Below are positions 1 through 5,668 of a stretch of 5,668 nucleotides of DNA, piece after piece. This DNA comes from Candidatus Competibacteraceae bacterium. Lineage in GTDB: Bacteria; Pseudomonadota; Gammaproteobacteria; Competibacterales; Competibacteraceae. How positions within the stretch are numbered: position 1 is the stretch's first letter; each line of letters opens with the position of its first letter. The position numbers and the translations under genes were made by a program. Location of the stretch: assembly GCA_020445045.1 (NCBI GenBank), contig JAGRHI010000158.1, positions 2,307-7,974 on the forward strand, read 5' to 3'. The notes beneath the pieces are model-generated. The model was not told where the DNA came from and made no database searches. It worked only from the letters and a program-made list of their open reading frames with translations.

Positions 1-2
1 AA

Positions 3-842
3 AATCTGGAAACGGTCAAGACCGTGGCCTCTCAGGGTGGTGACGTCAATGCCTTCCCATTGGCGGAAGCGGACTTCCTGCTGCGCTTGGCCGATGCCAA
101 GCTCAAGCTGGAACGCAACGTCCCCGCCGCCCGACTGGCGCTGGAAGCCGCTCAGAAGCGACTCGAGGCCGTCAAGGAAAATGGGTTGGCTCCACTGCGG
201 ACCATGCTGGGCGAGGCCATCGCCAGCTTGCGCGGCGTCAAGCTGCCCGATTTCTCCGGCCTGGCGCATAAGGTGCTGGAGCTGGAAAAGGAAGCTAATA
301 CCCTGCCGCTGAAGATCGACTCGGGCGTACCCGACATCAAGAACCGGGTCAAGCCGGCCACCGACGTTGCCGTGAGCGACGACGCCAACCGCCCCTGGTG
401 GGACCGCGCCACCGAAGCGGTCTGGAACCAGTTCAAGGACATCGTGGTGATCCGACGCGAGCGCAATGAAGCGCCGCCGCTGATCGCCCGCGAAGCGGAA
501 TACTTCCTGCGCCAGAACCTGCAACTGGAACTGGAAAGCATGCGCATGACGCTGTTGGGCGATAACGCCCAAGCCTTTCAGGATTCCAACCAACAAATCC
601 GCGACTGGATCGAAAAGTATTTCGATACCCAGGACTCGCGGGTCACCGCGTTCCTCGCGGAATTGCAAGCCATGCGGGCGGTACCGTTCAATCCCTACAT
701 CCCGGATTTGACCAGTCTGAACCGGGCATTCAACGACTTCATGACTCAACGGCAACCGATTCGCGCCGTGCGGCAGGCTCCGGTGACCTCGACGGTCGTG
801 CCGGCGGCGGCCCCGGCGGCGGCTGAGGGGGAACAACCATGA
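3..842 (+). CDS. hemX: HemX family protein (uroporphyrinogen-III C-methyltransferase-like), 3' part, start outside window
   Basis: C-terminal part of HemX, an inner-membrane protein of the hemCDXY cluster. Databases often label it uroporphyrinogen-III C-methyltransferase, but its enzymatic role is not firmly established. The frame is open to the left edge with no stop, so the GTG at 24 is probably an internal valine and the N-terminal cytoplasmic/transmembrane part lies upstream. Visible family hallmarks (residues counted from codon 24) are the helical block around residues 13-50 with the pattern LAEADFLLRLADAKLKLERN, the PWWDRATEAVWNQFKDIVVI segment near residue 123, and the later LRQNLQLELESMRMTLL helix and YFDTQDSRVTAFLAELQAM stretch. 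The C-terminus is a Pro/Ala-rich tail of about 25 residues. The TGA stop overlaps the hemY ATG, so the two genes are translationally coupled. The HemX assignment is strong; the biochemical function is less certain. Confidence 0.9.
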   Translation, partial: NLETVKTVASQGGDVNAFPLAEADFLLRLADAKLKLERNVPAARLALEAAQKRLEAVKENGLAPLRTMLGEAIASLRGVKLPDFSGLAHKVLELEKEANTLPLKIDSGVPDIKNRVKPATDVAVSDDANRPWWDRATEAVWNQFKDIVVIRRERNEAPPLIAREAEYFLRQNLQLELESMRMTLLGDNAQAFQDSNQQIRDWIEKYFDTQDSRVTAFLAELQAMRAVPFNPYIPDLTSLNRAFNDFMTQRQPIRAVRQAPVTSTVVPAAAPAAAEGEQP

Positions 843-2125
843 GGCTACTGATCGGCGTTATCGTCACTTTGTTCGTCTCGGTCTGGATGGCGCTGTCGCT
901 CCGTCAGGATCCCGGCTATGCCATGTTCAGCATGGGCCAGTGGACCGTCGAAACCAGTCTTGCCTTCTTCGCCATTTTTCTGGTGGTCGCCTTCTTCGTG
1001 TTTTATCTGCTGGTCCGGCTGGCGGTCCGGTTGTGGCAGACGCCGGGACAAACCTTGCAGGCCAACCAGCGCCGGCTGAACAAGAAGGCGCGGCGCTTGC
1101 TGGACCTCGGCAACCGGCAACTGGCGGCCGGTCAGTGGCGGATGGCCGAGAAAACTCTGTTGAAAGGCGCGGAGTACAGCGAAACCCCCGCCCTGCACTA
1201 CCTGGGCGCGGCGCGCGCCATTCACCATCTCAACGATGTCAGGTGGCGCCGCGACTTGCACGTGCGCCGAGCCGAGGATTCGCCGGACGCCGACAAGCTG
1301 ACGGTGCAATTGACCCGCGCGGAATTCCTACTGGACGACGGGGACGCCGAACAGGCCCGCGTCATCCTGGAGTCGCTGCATAACCTCAACCCACGCCATC
1401 CGGGCGTACTGCAATGGCTGGCCAAAGCCTACCAACAACTACGCGCCTGGGAACCGTTGCAAAAATTGTTGCCGGAGGTACAGAAGCAAAAGGCGCTGAG
1501 CGCCGAATCGTTCGCCGAGTTGGAGAGCCAAACCTATCGAGCGCTGCTGGAAAGCGCCGCCGCCAGCGGTTCGCTGGACCGGTTGCGGGCGCTGTGGAAA
1601 CAGGCGCCGGCGGTACTACGCGAGGAAGACGAGGCATTCTTGGTTGATTACGCCATCGCCCTGTGCGATTGCGAGGCGATCGACGATGCCGAGGCGCTGC
1701 TGCGCGAGGCGATCGACCGGCGCTGGAGCGTGAAGCTGGTGGTCGGTTACGGAATGCTGGGGCGCGGCAACGCCACCGCGCAACTGGCCGCCGCCGAGGG
1801 CTGGCTCGCCAAGCATGGCGACGACCCCTATCTGCTGCTGACGCTGGGCCGGCTGGCCAAGCGCTGCCAGCAGAACGGCAAGGCCCGCGACTACCTGGAG
1901 CGCAGTATCCGGCTGATGCCGACGCCGGACGCCTATCAGGAACTGGGCGAACTGCTGCAATCCCTGCATGAACTCACCTACGCCGGCCAATGCTTCCACG
2001 CCGGCTTGCGGCTGCTGGTCGGCAAACCGCAGGAGAAACAGGGTGCGATGTTGCCCGCCGGCGAATCGGTGCAACAACTTGAAGGACCGGCGGACCAGAC
2101 GCCCGCGCCAGCGACGGCGGGCTAA
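839..2125 (+). CDS. hemY: HemY, heme biosynthesis-associated TPR inner-membrane protein
   Basis: Complete 428-residue HemY of the proteobacterial type (HemY_N plus TPR). It is unrelated to the Bacillus protoporphyrinogen oxidase also called HemY. Two hydrophobic helices at about residues 3-21 and 39-62 form the membrane anchor. Between them sits the family-typical DPGYAMF...WTVETSL motif (residues 24-41). The rest is helical and TPR-like: an N-terminal group near residues 85-220 (for example the TRAEFLLDDGDAEQARVIL repeat) and a C-terminal group near 330-395 (DPYLLLTLGRLAKRCQQNGK onward), then a disordered Pro/Ala-rich tail. ATG 839 is preceded by a purine-rich GAGGGGGAA stretch (825-833) and overlaps the hemX stop as ATGA, which fixes the start. 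The protein is thought to act as an accessory or scaffold factor in tetrapyrrole synthesis; its exact role is unresolved. Confidence 0.95.
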   Translation: MRLLIGVIVTLFVSVWMALSLRQDPGYAMFSMGQWTVETSLAFFAIFLVVAFFVFYLLVRLAVRLWQTPGQTLQANQRRLNKKARRLLDLGNRQLAAGQWRMAEKTLLKGAEYSETPALHYLGAARAIHHLNDVRWRRDLHVRRAEDSPDADKLTVQLTRAEFLLDDGDAEQARVILESLHNLNPRHPGVLQWLAKAYQQLRAWEPLQKLLPEVQKQKALSAESFAELESQTYRALLESAAASGSLDRLRALWKQAPAVLREEDEAFLVDYAIALCDCEAIDDAEALLREAIDRRWSVKLVVGYGMLGRGNATAQLAAAEGWLAKHGDDPYLLLTLGRLAKRCQQNGKARDYLERSIRLMPTPDAYQELGELLQSLHELTYAGQCFHAGLRLLVGKPQEKQGAMLPAGESVQQLEGPADQTPAPATAG

Positions 2126-2135
2126 ACCGGGTCAA

Positions 2136-2167
2136 ACCGGCGGGTGGTTGCAAAACCGCCCGCCGGT
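2136..2167 (+). terminator. Strong hairpin after hemY (14-bp stem, GCAA loop), possible terminator or mRNA-stabilising structure
   Basis: The left arm at 2136-2149 pairs with the right arm at 2154-2167 over all 14 positions. There is one G-U wobble (2145 with 2158), and the loop GCAA (2150-2153) is a GNRA tetraloop. It begins 10 bases after the hemY stop codon. No run of T follows the right arm (the next bases are ATTGCCAG), so it does not meet the usual rule for an intrinsic terminator. It could instead protect the hem mRNA 3' end, weaken read-through into the ATPase gene, or be a genomic repeat. The structure is read directly from the sequence; the function is open. Confidence 0.5.
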
Positions 2168-2234
2168 ATTGCCAGAGGCATCAGCTACCGCCAGCCATGC
2201 TCTGCCATGACCCGACACCTAGCGTAAAAATCGT

Positions 2235-2239
2235 GAGGA
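2235..2239 (+). promoter_or_regulatory. Ribosome binding site GAGGA that decides the ATPase start
   Basis: GAGGA lies 8 bases before the in-frame GTG at 2248. The ATG at 2197, which would give a longer protein, has no comparable purine-rich motif. This site therefore favours GTG 2248 as the start, and the family-like sequence (ALIEGFRVQNYRALRDI) begins directly there. Confidence 0.65.
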
Positions 2240-2247
2240 TAAACGAA

Positions 2248-3489
2248 GTGGCGCTGATTGAGGGGTTTCGCGTACAAAATTACCGCGCGCTACGAGACAT
2301 AACACTCGGCAAACTCTCCGGTCAACCAAAAATTGATTCGCTAACCCCTTTTACAGTGGTGATTGGAAAGAACGGTACAGGTAAAAGTACGCTCTTCGAT
2401 GCCTTCGGTTTTGTCGCCGATTGTTTGACGCTGGATGTAGAAACCGCTTGTGATCAAAAACAGCGTGGTGGTTTCGAGCGCTTACGTTCGATGGGATCAA
2501 AGGAAGCGATCCGCTTCGAAATCCATTACCGCGAAGCGACTAACGAACGGCCTATTACTTATGAACTAGCAATCGCATTGGATGATTTTGGAAGACCATT
2601 TGTCGAGTCCGAGGTCTTGAAACAACGCCGCAAAGGGCAAAAGTACGGTCGACCTTATCCTTTTCTACGCCTCTATCACGGCAAAGGTATGGTGTGGGCC
2701 GGCGAGGATGCAGTAGAAGACGATGAAAGAACCGAGAACGAGGAGGACCGTGCCCAGGAGACAGTTGAATTGACTGATCCGCGCCAACTCGGTATCGCCA
2801 CACTAGGGACGCTCAGAGAACATCCTCGCATCAAGCGCTTCCGCGATTTCCTAAAAGGCTGGTACCTATCTTATTTCCACCCAGACGCCGCACGTAGTCT
2901 TCCCAGTGCGGGTCCGCAAAAACACTTAAACGTGCACGGAGACAATATCGGCAACGTCGTGCAATTTATGGAGCGAGAACATAAAGCACGATTCAAAACT
3001 ATTCTGGAACGCATTGCAGCCAAAATCCCAGGGGTTACCAGTATCGACACTCATGTAACCGAGGATAAGCGGGTGCTGCTTCGTTTCAATGATGGCGCTT
3101 TCAAAGATCCTTTTTTTGCCCAACAAATGTCTGATGGTACGTTGAAAATTTTCGCTTACCTGTTGCTGCTGGAAGACCCAGATCCTCCACCATTCATTTG
3201 CATTGAAGAACCAGAAAATGGTCTGTATCACAAGTTACTGGAAACATTAGCTGAGGAGTTCCGCTCCCACGCAACCGGAAAAAAGAATGCGTCACAGATT
3301 TTCGTGACTACACATCAGCCGTATTTTGTCGACGCTCTAACACCAAAAGAGGTTTGGACCCTAGAGAAAGAAAAAGATGGTTACTCTACCGTTCATCGTG
3401 CCTCCGACCTAGAAATTGTGAAAAATCTGGTTGCTGAAGGATTACCACTGGGAGGATTGTGGTACAGCGATTATCTTGATGTGAGGTGA
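2248..3489 (+). CDS. AAA family ATPase (AAA-15/AAA-21, COG4637-like; RecF/OLD/SMC-type ABC ATPase), partner of the DUF4276 protein
   Basis: About 413 residues from GTG 2248; ATG 2197 would add 17 unconserved-looking residues. The N-terminus FRVQNYRALRDITL is typical of RecF/SMC-like ATPases. The Walker A motif GKNGTGKST lies at about residues 40-48, the signature motif MSDGT at 294-298, Walker B FICIEEPE at 316-323 with the presumed catalytic second glutamate, and the switch histidine in VTTHQP near 356. These ABC-type parts suggest an ATP-driven dimer that engages DNA or a protein partner. A strongly acidic stretch near residues 152-175 interrupts the two halves. No nuclease domain is fused; the Toprim-like function sits in the next gene, whose start touches this stop. 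Base composition is clearly lower in GC than in hemXY (24 of 60 G+C at 3181-3240 against 41 of 60 at 1801-1860). A defence role is likely but inferred; a DNA-repair or general stress role is the alternative. No gene symbol is justified. Confidence 0.88.
   Translation: MALIEGFRVQNYRALRDITLGKLSGQPKIDSLTPFTVVIGKNGTGKSTLFDAFGFVADCLTLDVETACDQKQRGGFERLRSMGSKEAIRFEIHYREATNERPITYELAIALDDFGRPFVESEVLKQRRKGQKYGRPYPFLRLYHGKGMVWAGEDAVEDDERTENEEDRAQETVELTDPRQLGIATLGTLREHPRIKRFRDFLKGWYLSYFHPDAARSLPSAGPQKHLNVHGDNIGNVVQFMEREHKARFKTILERIAAKIPGVTSIDTHVTEDKRVLLRFNDGAFKDPFFAQQMSDGTLKIFAYLLLLEDPDPPPFICIEEPENGLYHKLLETLAEEFRSHATGKKNASQIFVTTHQPYFVDALTPKEVWTLEKEKDGYSTVHRASDLEIVKNLVAEGLPLGGLWYSDYLDVR
3483..3489 (+). 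promoter_or_regulatory. Ribosome binding site GAGGTGA within the ATPase stop region
   Basis: GAGGTGA is a near-perfect match to the anti-Shine-Dalgarno sequence. It sits inside the last codons of the ATPase gene and includes its TGA stop. GAGG is 5 bases before ATG 3492. The GTG at 3486 lies inside the motif itself and cannot use it, so ATG 3492 is the better start of the DUF4276 gene. Confidence 0.75.
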
Positions 3490-3491
3490 GT

Positions 3492-4148
3492 ATGCACATC
3501 GAGATTCTGGTCGAAGATCAATCGGGGGAAAAATTGCTGGAAACGCTGCTGCCACAGCTGCTGGGATCACAGGGCGAACCTCATACTTGGCGCTTATTCG
3601 CCTATAAAGGCATTGGCCGCATCCCTCAAGGATTATCTACGAAAGGCGACCCTTCCAAACGGATTCTGCTCGATCAGTTGCCGAAACTGTTGCGTGGCTA
3701 TGGGAAAACACCCGGAATCGATGCGGTCGTAGTGATATTGGATGTGGACAAACGTAATTGCATTGAATTTTTACGCGAGCTACAAGCCGTGACTGAATCT
3801 TGTCATCCTCATGCACCAAAAACCTTATTCCGACTAGCCATTGAAGAGATGGAAGCTTGGTATTTTGGTGACCAACAAGCCCTCCTTGCTGCTTATCCAC
3901 ATGCCAAACGGAAAGTGATGGAAAATTATGTACAAGACAGCGTTTGCGATACTTGGGAACTACTCGCAGACGCGATATATCCGAACGGCTCGACAGCAAT
4001 CAAAAAAGCTGGATGGCCATTGCCAGGACAGGTGAAATACGGATGGGCTGAAAACATCGGGCCGCTGATGAACCCAGAGCAAAATACATCACCCAGTTTT
4101 TGCAAACTACGCGACGGCTTACGTCGACTGGTCGCGAGCGCAACCTAA
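3492..4148 (+). CDS. DUF4276 family protein with Toprim-like E...DxD pattern, likely effector partner of the ATPase
   Basis: A 218-residue protein from ATG 3492. The N-terminal strand HIEILVEDQSGE carries a conserved-looking glutamate (residue 8). The strand VVVILDVDKRN gives a DxD pair at residues 84 and 86. A glutamate followed by DxD on beta strands is the metal-binding arrangement of Toprim domains (OLD nucleases, RNase M5, primases). The later segment IEEMEAWYFGD (about 117-127) is a DUF4276 hallmark, as is the KGDPSKRILLDQLPKLLRGY region (about 51-70). No signal peptide or membrane helix is seen, so it is likely cytoplasmic. The gene directly follows the ATPase with its ribosome binding site inside the ATPase end, so the two are probably made in a fixed ratio. 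Nuclease activity is inferred from the fold pattern. Base composition is low in GC like the ATPase, consistent with joint acquisition. Confidence 0.87.
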   Translation: MHIEILVEDQSGEKLLETLLPQLLGSQGEPHTWRLFAYKGIGRIPQGLSTKGDPSKRILLDQLPKLLRGYGKTPGIDAVVVILDVDKRNCIEFLRELQAVTESCHPHAPKTLFRLAIEEMEAWYFGDQQALLAAYPHAKRKVMENYVQDSVCDTWELLADAIYPNGSTAIKKAGWPLPGQVKYGWAENIGPLMNPEQNTSPSFCKLRDGLRRLVASAT

Positions 4149-4208
4149 AGTAAAACAGGAGTCATTTCCACCCATTTGGGAGCATTTGCAATCTCACGCA
4201 TCCGGTTT
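4149..4208. other. Short convergent intergenic spacer without a clear terminator
   Basis: Sixty bases separate the stop of the DUF4276 gene (+) from the stop of the reductase gene (-). Only a trivial CCC-ATTT-GGG inverted repeat is visible here. No GC-rich stem with a T-run on either strand was found, so termination of the two convergent units is not explained by the sequence. Confidence 0.6.
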
Positions 4209-5225
4209 TCATCGCGCCGAAAACTCGAAGGAATCGTAGAACAGTTGTTCGGCCGGTAACCCTCGGGCGGCGAACACCGGTTTGGCGGCTTCGATCATCG
4301 GCGGCGGACCGCTCATGTAGACGTCATGACCGCTCAGGTCGGGATAATCCGCCGCAACCGCCTCATGCACCCAGCCGGTACGTCCTTGCCAATCGTCCTC
4401 TGGAGGTGGCTCCGACAACACCGGCGTATAGCGGAAATTCGCATGTTCCGCCGCCCACCGGCGCGGCAGCGCGTCCAGATACAGATCGACCTTTGCCCGC
4501 GCGCCCCAATACAAATGCAATGGCTGATCCAACCCAATGTGAAAAGCATGCTCCAGCATGCCTTTCAGCGGCGCGAAGCCGGTGCCGCCACCCATCAGGA
4601 TGATCGGCCGGGGCGAATCCTCGCGCAGAAAAAATGTTCCCAGCGGCCCCTGAAACCGCAGCAGCGCCTTATCCTTCATCCGCTCGAAGACGTGATCGGT
4701 GAAAAACCCGCCCGGCACATGGCGCACATGCAGCTCCAGCAGATCGTCGGCATGAGGCGGGTTGGCCAGCGAAAACCCGCGCCGCCGACCATCGGCCAGC
4801 AGGATATCCACATATTGACCGGCCAGAAATTGCAGTCGCTCGACGCTCGGTGGCCGTAGATAAAGCCGCATGACGTCCGGCGCCAATAACTCCCGCCGCT
4901 CCACCCGGCAAGGCAAAGTCCGCACTACGATATCGGCCACACCCTTGACCTCGCGCGCTTCGATCACCAGATCCGAACGCGGCCGGGCCTGACACAGTAG
5001 CGCCTTACCGGCATTTTGCTCGGCTTCGCTCAAGGCCGGCGGGCGACCATCGGGATAGCTGACCTCGCCGGACAGAATCGTCGCCATGCAAGACCCACAA
5101 GTTCCATTACGGCAACCGTAGGGCAACACATTGCCTTTCTCGCGCAGGGCGGCATCCAATACTGACTCGTTTTCCGCGACCTGAAATTCATGGCCACTCG
5201 GCTGGAGGGTGACGTGATAAGGCAT
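4209..5225 (-). CDS. 2Fe-2S ferredoxin/FAD/NAD(P)H reductase, AscD-like (CDP-6-deoxy-delta-3,4-glucoseen reductase-type annotation)
   Basis: A 338-residue soluble flavin-iron-sulfur reductase moving electrons from NAD(P)H through FAD to a 2Fe-2S centre. A plant-type ferredoxin domain fills residues 1-90, with cluster ligands C38, C43 and C46 (CRNGTCGSC) and C78. The FAD domain follows (about 100-200), with the flavin-binding RGFSLAN at 149-155. The NAD(P)H domain (about 205-338) shows MGGGTGFAP at 211-219, VYMSGPPPM at 302-310 and the terminal FYDSFEF. ATG 5225 is chosen because the ferredoxin strand begins right after it; a TTG at 5291 would add 22 atypical residues. The ribosome binding site is weak. 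Orthologues are often named after the ascarylose-pathway enzyme AscD/E3, but no deoxysugar genes are visible here, so the true electron acceptor is unknown. Related oxygenase reductases share this domain order. GC content matches hemXY (37 of 60 at 5041-5100). Confidence 0.9.
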   Translation of the reverse strand: MPYHVTLQPSGHEFQVAENESVLDAALREKGNVLPYGCRNGTCGSCMATILSGEVSYPDGRPPALSEAEQNAGKALLCQARPRSDLVIEAREVKGVADIVVRTLPCRVERRELLAPDVMRLYLRPPSVERLQFLAGQYVDILLADGRRRGFSLANPPHADDLLELHVRHVPGGFFTDHVFERMKDKALLRFQGPLGTFFLREDSPRPIILMGGGTGFAPLKGMLEHAFHIGLDQPLHLYWGARAKVDLYLDALPRRWAAEHANFRYTPVLSEPPPEDDWQGRTGWVHEAVAADYPDLSGHDVYMSGPPPMIEAAKPVFAARGLPAEQLFYDSFEFSAR

Positions 5226-5451
5226 AATTGTTCGATTTCCGACATACAAGGGTGAAGTACTTATTGACGGTGGACACCATGTTCCGGCCAATGCCCCAAA
5301 AAAGAAATAGAGCCGGCCGCTATCGCGAACCTACCAGCGTGTTGTTCAACCGGTCCAGTCCTTTCACTTAGACCATTGCTCCCGAAGCTCTTCTTCGACC
5401 ATTTGCGCGGCGTCGAGTCGGGAACAGGCTGCCAACGATGGTGCTTTTGCA
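5226..5451. other. Upstream region of the reductase gene with no recognisable gene
   Basis: This region should contain the minus-strand promoter and leader of the reductase gene, but no convincing -35/-10 pair could be picked out. A pyrimidine-rich stretch is present on the minus strand (complement of CCCCAAAAAAGAAATAG, about 5294-5310). No supporting stem was found, so it is not called a terminator. Reading frames crossing here look like non-coding sequence, except for a possible C-terminal fragment ending at 5364. Confidence 0.5.
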
Positions 5452-5667
5452 TCACGAGGGAAACAAAAAAGGCCGGACATCAATAAGTAACCGAGAAAGT
5501 TCAGCTTCGTTGTGCGCAAGAAGCTCGTGTTTCCATAATCGATATTTACCCTCTGCGCATTCCGCCGCCAAAGTATTGCCGATGGTTTCAAAGCTCATTT
5601 TGCAGGAATTGCGCAATTTTTCTGGTTCCGATCTCACACCCAAACAATGAACGACCACCGCCTGGAA
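5452..5667 (-). CDS. Weak, unrecognised reading frame entering from the right edge; possibly partial or frameshifted
   Basis: The minus-strand frame is open from the right edge to a TGA at 5452-5454. It could start outside the window, at GTG 5658, or at ATG 5598, which gives 48 residues beginning MSFETIGNTLAAECAEGKYR. No ribosome binding site precedes ATG 5598. The composition (charged helical segments such as YRLWKHELLAHNEAELSRLL) looks protein-like, but I do not recognise a family. A run of six A on the + strand at 5465-5470 lies near its end. In the frame one base away, a plausible C-terminus (AAQMVEEELREQWSK, stop near 5364) continues, so a one-base indel may have split a longer gene. A chance open frame is a real alternative. 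Confidence 0.3.
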   Translation of the reverse strand, partial: FQAVVVHCLGVRSEPEKLRNSCKMSFETIGNTLAAECAEGKYRLWKHELLAHNEAELSRLLIDVRPFLFPS

Positions 5668-5668
5668 G

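Noticed and set aside
845..1309. Minus-strand and shifted-frame open frames across hemX and hemY
   Set aside because: They are shadows of the strongly supported hemX and hemY reading frames, with biased, low-complexity-like composition.
2197..2247. ATG 2197 as start of the ATPase, adding 17 residues
   Set aside because: There is no ribosome binding site before it and the added residues do not look family-like; GTG 2248 has GAGGA at ideal spacing.
3193..3216. Glu instead of Asp at the first acidic position of Walker B in the ATPase (IEEPE)
   Set aside because: IEEPE is common in OLD-like and related AAA ATPases, so it is not a sign of inactivation.
4326..4859. Long plus-strand open frame opposite the reductase
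   Set aside because: It is antisense to a well-supported gene, has no recognisable domain, and is expected from GC-rich codon bias.
5226..5291. TTG 5291 as start of the reductase
   Set aside because: The extra 22 residues are unlike the ferredoxin domain, which begins at ATG 5225.
5438..5650. Plus-strand 70-codon open frame near the right edge
   Set aside because: Ser/Leu/Arg-rich with no recognisable features; it overlaps the slightly more protein-like minus-strand frame.
1..5668. CRISPR array, tRNA, rRNA, insertion sequence or integrase
   Set aside because: No regularly spaced repeats, tRNA-like cloverleaf, transposase or recombinase sequence, or paired terminal repeats were seen on either strand.

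Overview
The window looks like a chromosomal stretch of a moderately GC-rich proteobacterium, most likely a gammaproteobacterium. The main reason is a hemX-hemY pair, which in Gammaproteobacteria (and some Betaproteobacteria) follows hemC-hemD in the heme-biosynthesis operon. A genus cannot be named from the sequence alone.

Layout. (1) Positions 3-842 (+) hold the 3' part of hemX, whose start lies left of the window. (2) Positions 839-2125 (+) hold a complete hemY, coupled to hemX by an ATGA overlap. (3) A strong hairpin with a 14-bp stem and a GCAA loop lies at 2136-2167, just after hemY, but has no U-tract. (4) Positions 2248-3489 (+) encode an AAA-15/AAA-21 (RecF/OLD-like) ATPase. Overlapping or abutting it is 3492-4148 (+), a DUF4276 protein with a Toprim-like E...DxD pattern. 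(5) Positions 4209-5225 (-) encode, convergently, a 2Fe-2S ferredoxin/FAD/NAD reductase of the type usually annotated as CDP-6-deoxy-L-threo-D-glycero-4-hexulose-3-dehydrase reductase (AscD-like). (6) Positions 5226-5668 hold no confident gene. They contain one weak minus-strand reading frame entering from the right edge that may be frameshifted or decayed.

How they work together. HemX and HemY are inner-membrane accessory proteins of tetrapyrrole synthesis and form one translationally coupled unit. The ATPase and DUF4276 genes form a second, tightly coupled unit. They are visibly poorer in GC than hemXY and the reductase, which suggests a cassette acquired between two housekeeping genes. An ABC-type ATPase partnered with a Toprim-like protein is the architecture of several anti-phage systems (PARIS AriA/AriB, RloA/RloB-AbiL type, OLD family). 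This pair is therefore the best candidate in the window for an uncharacterised defence module. That role is inferred from architecture and is not shown by the sequence.
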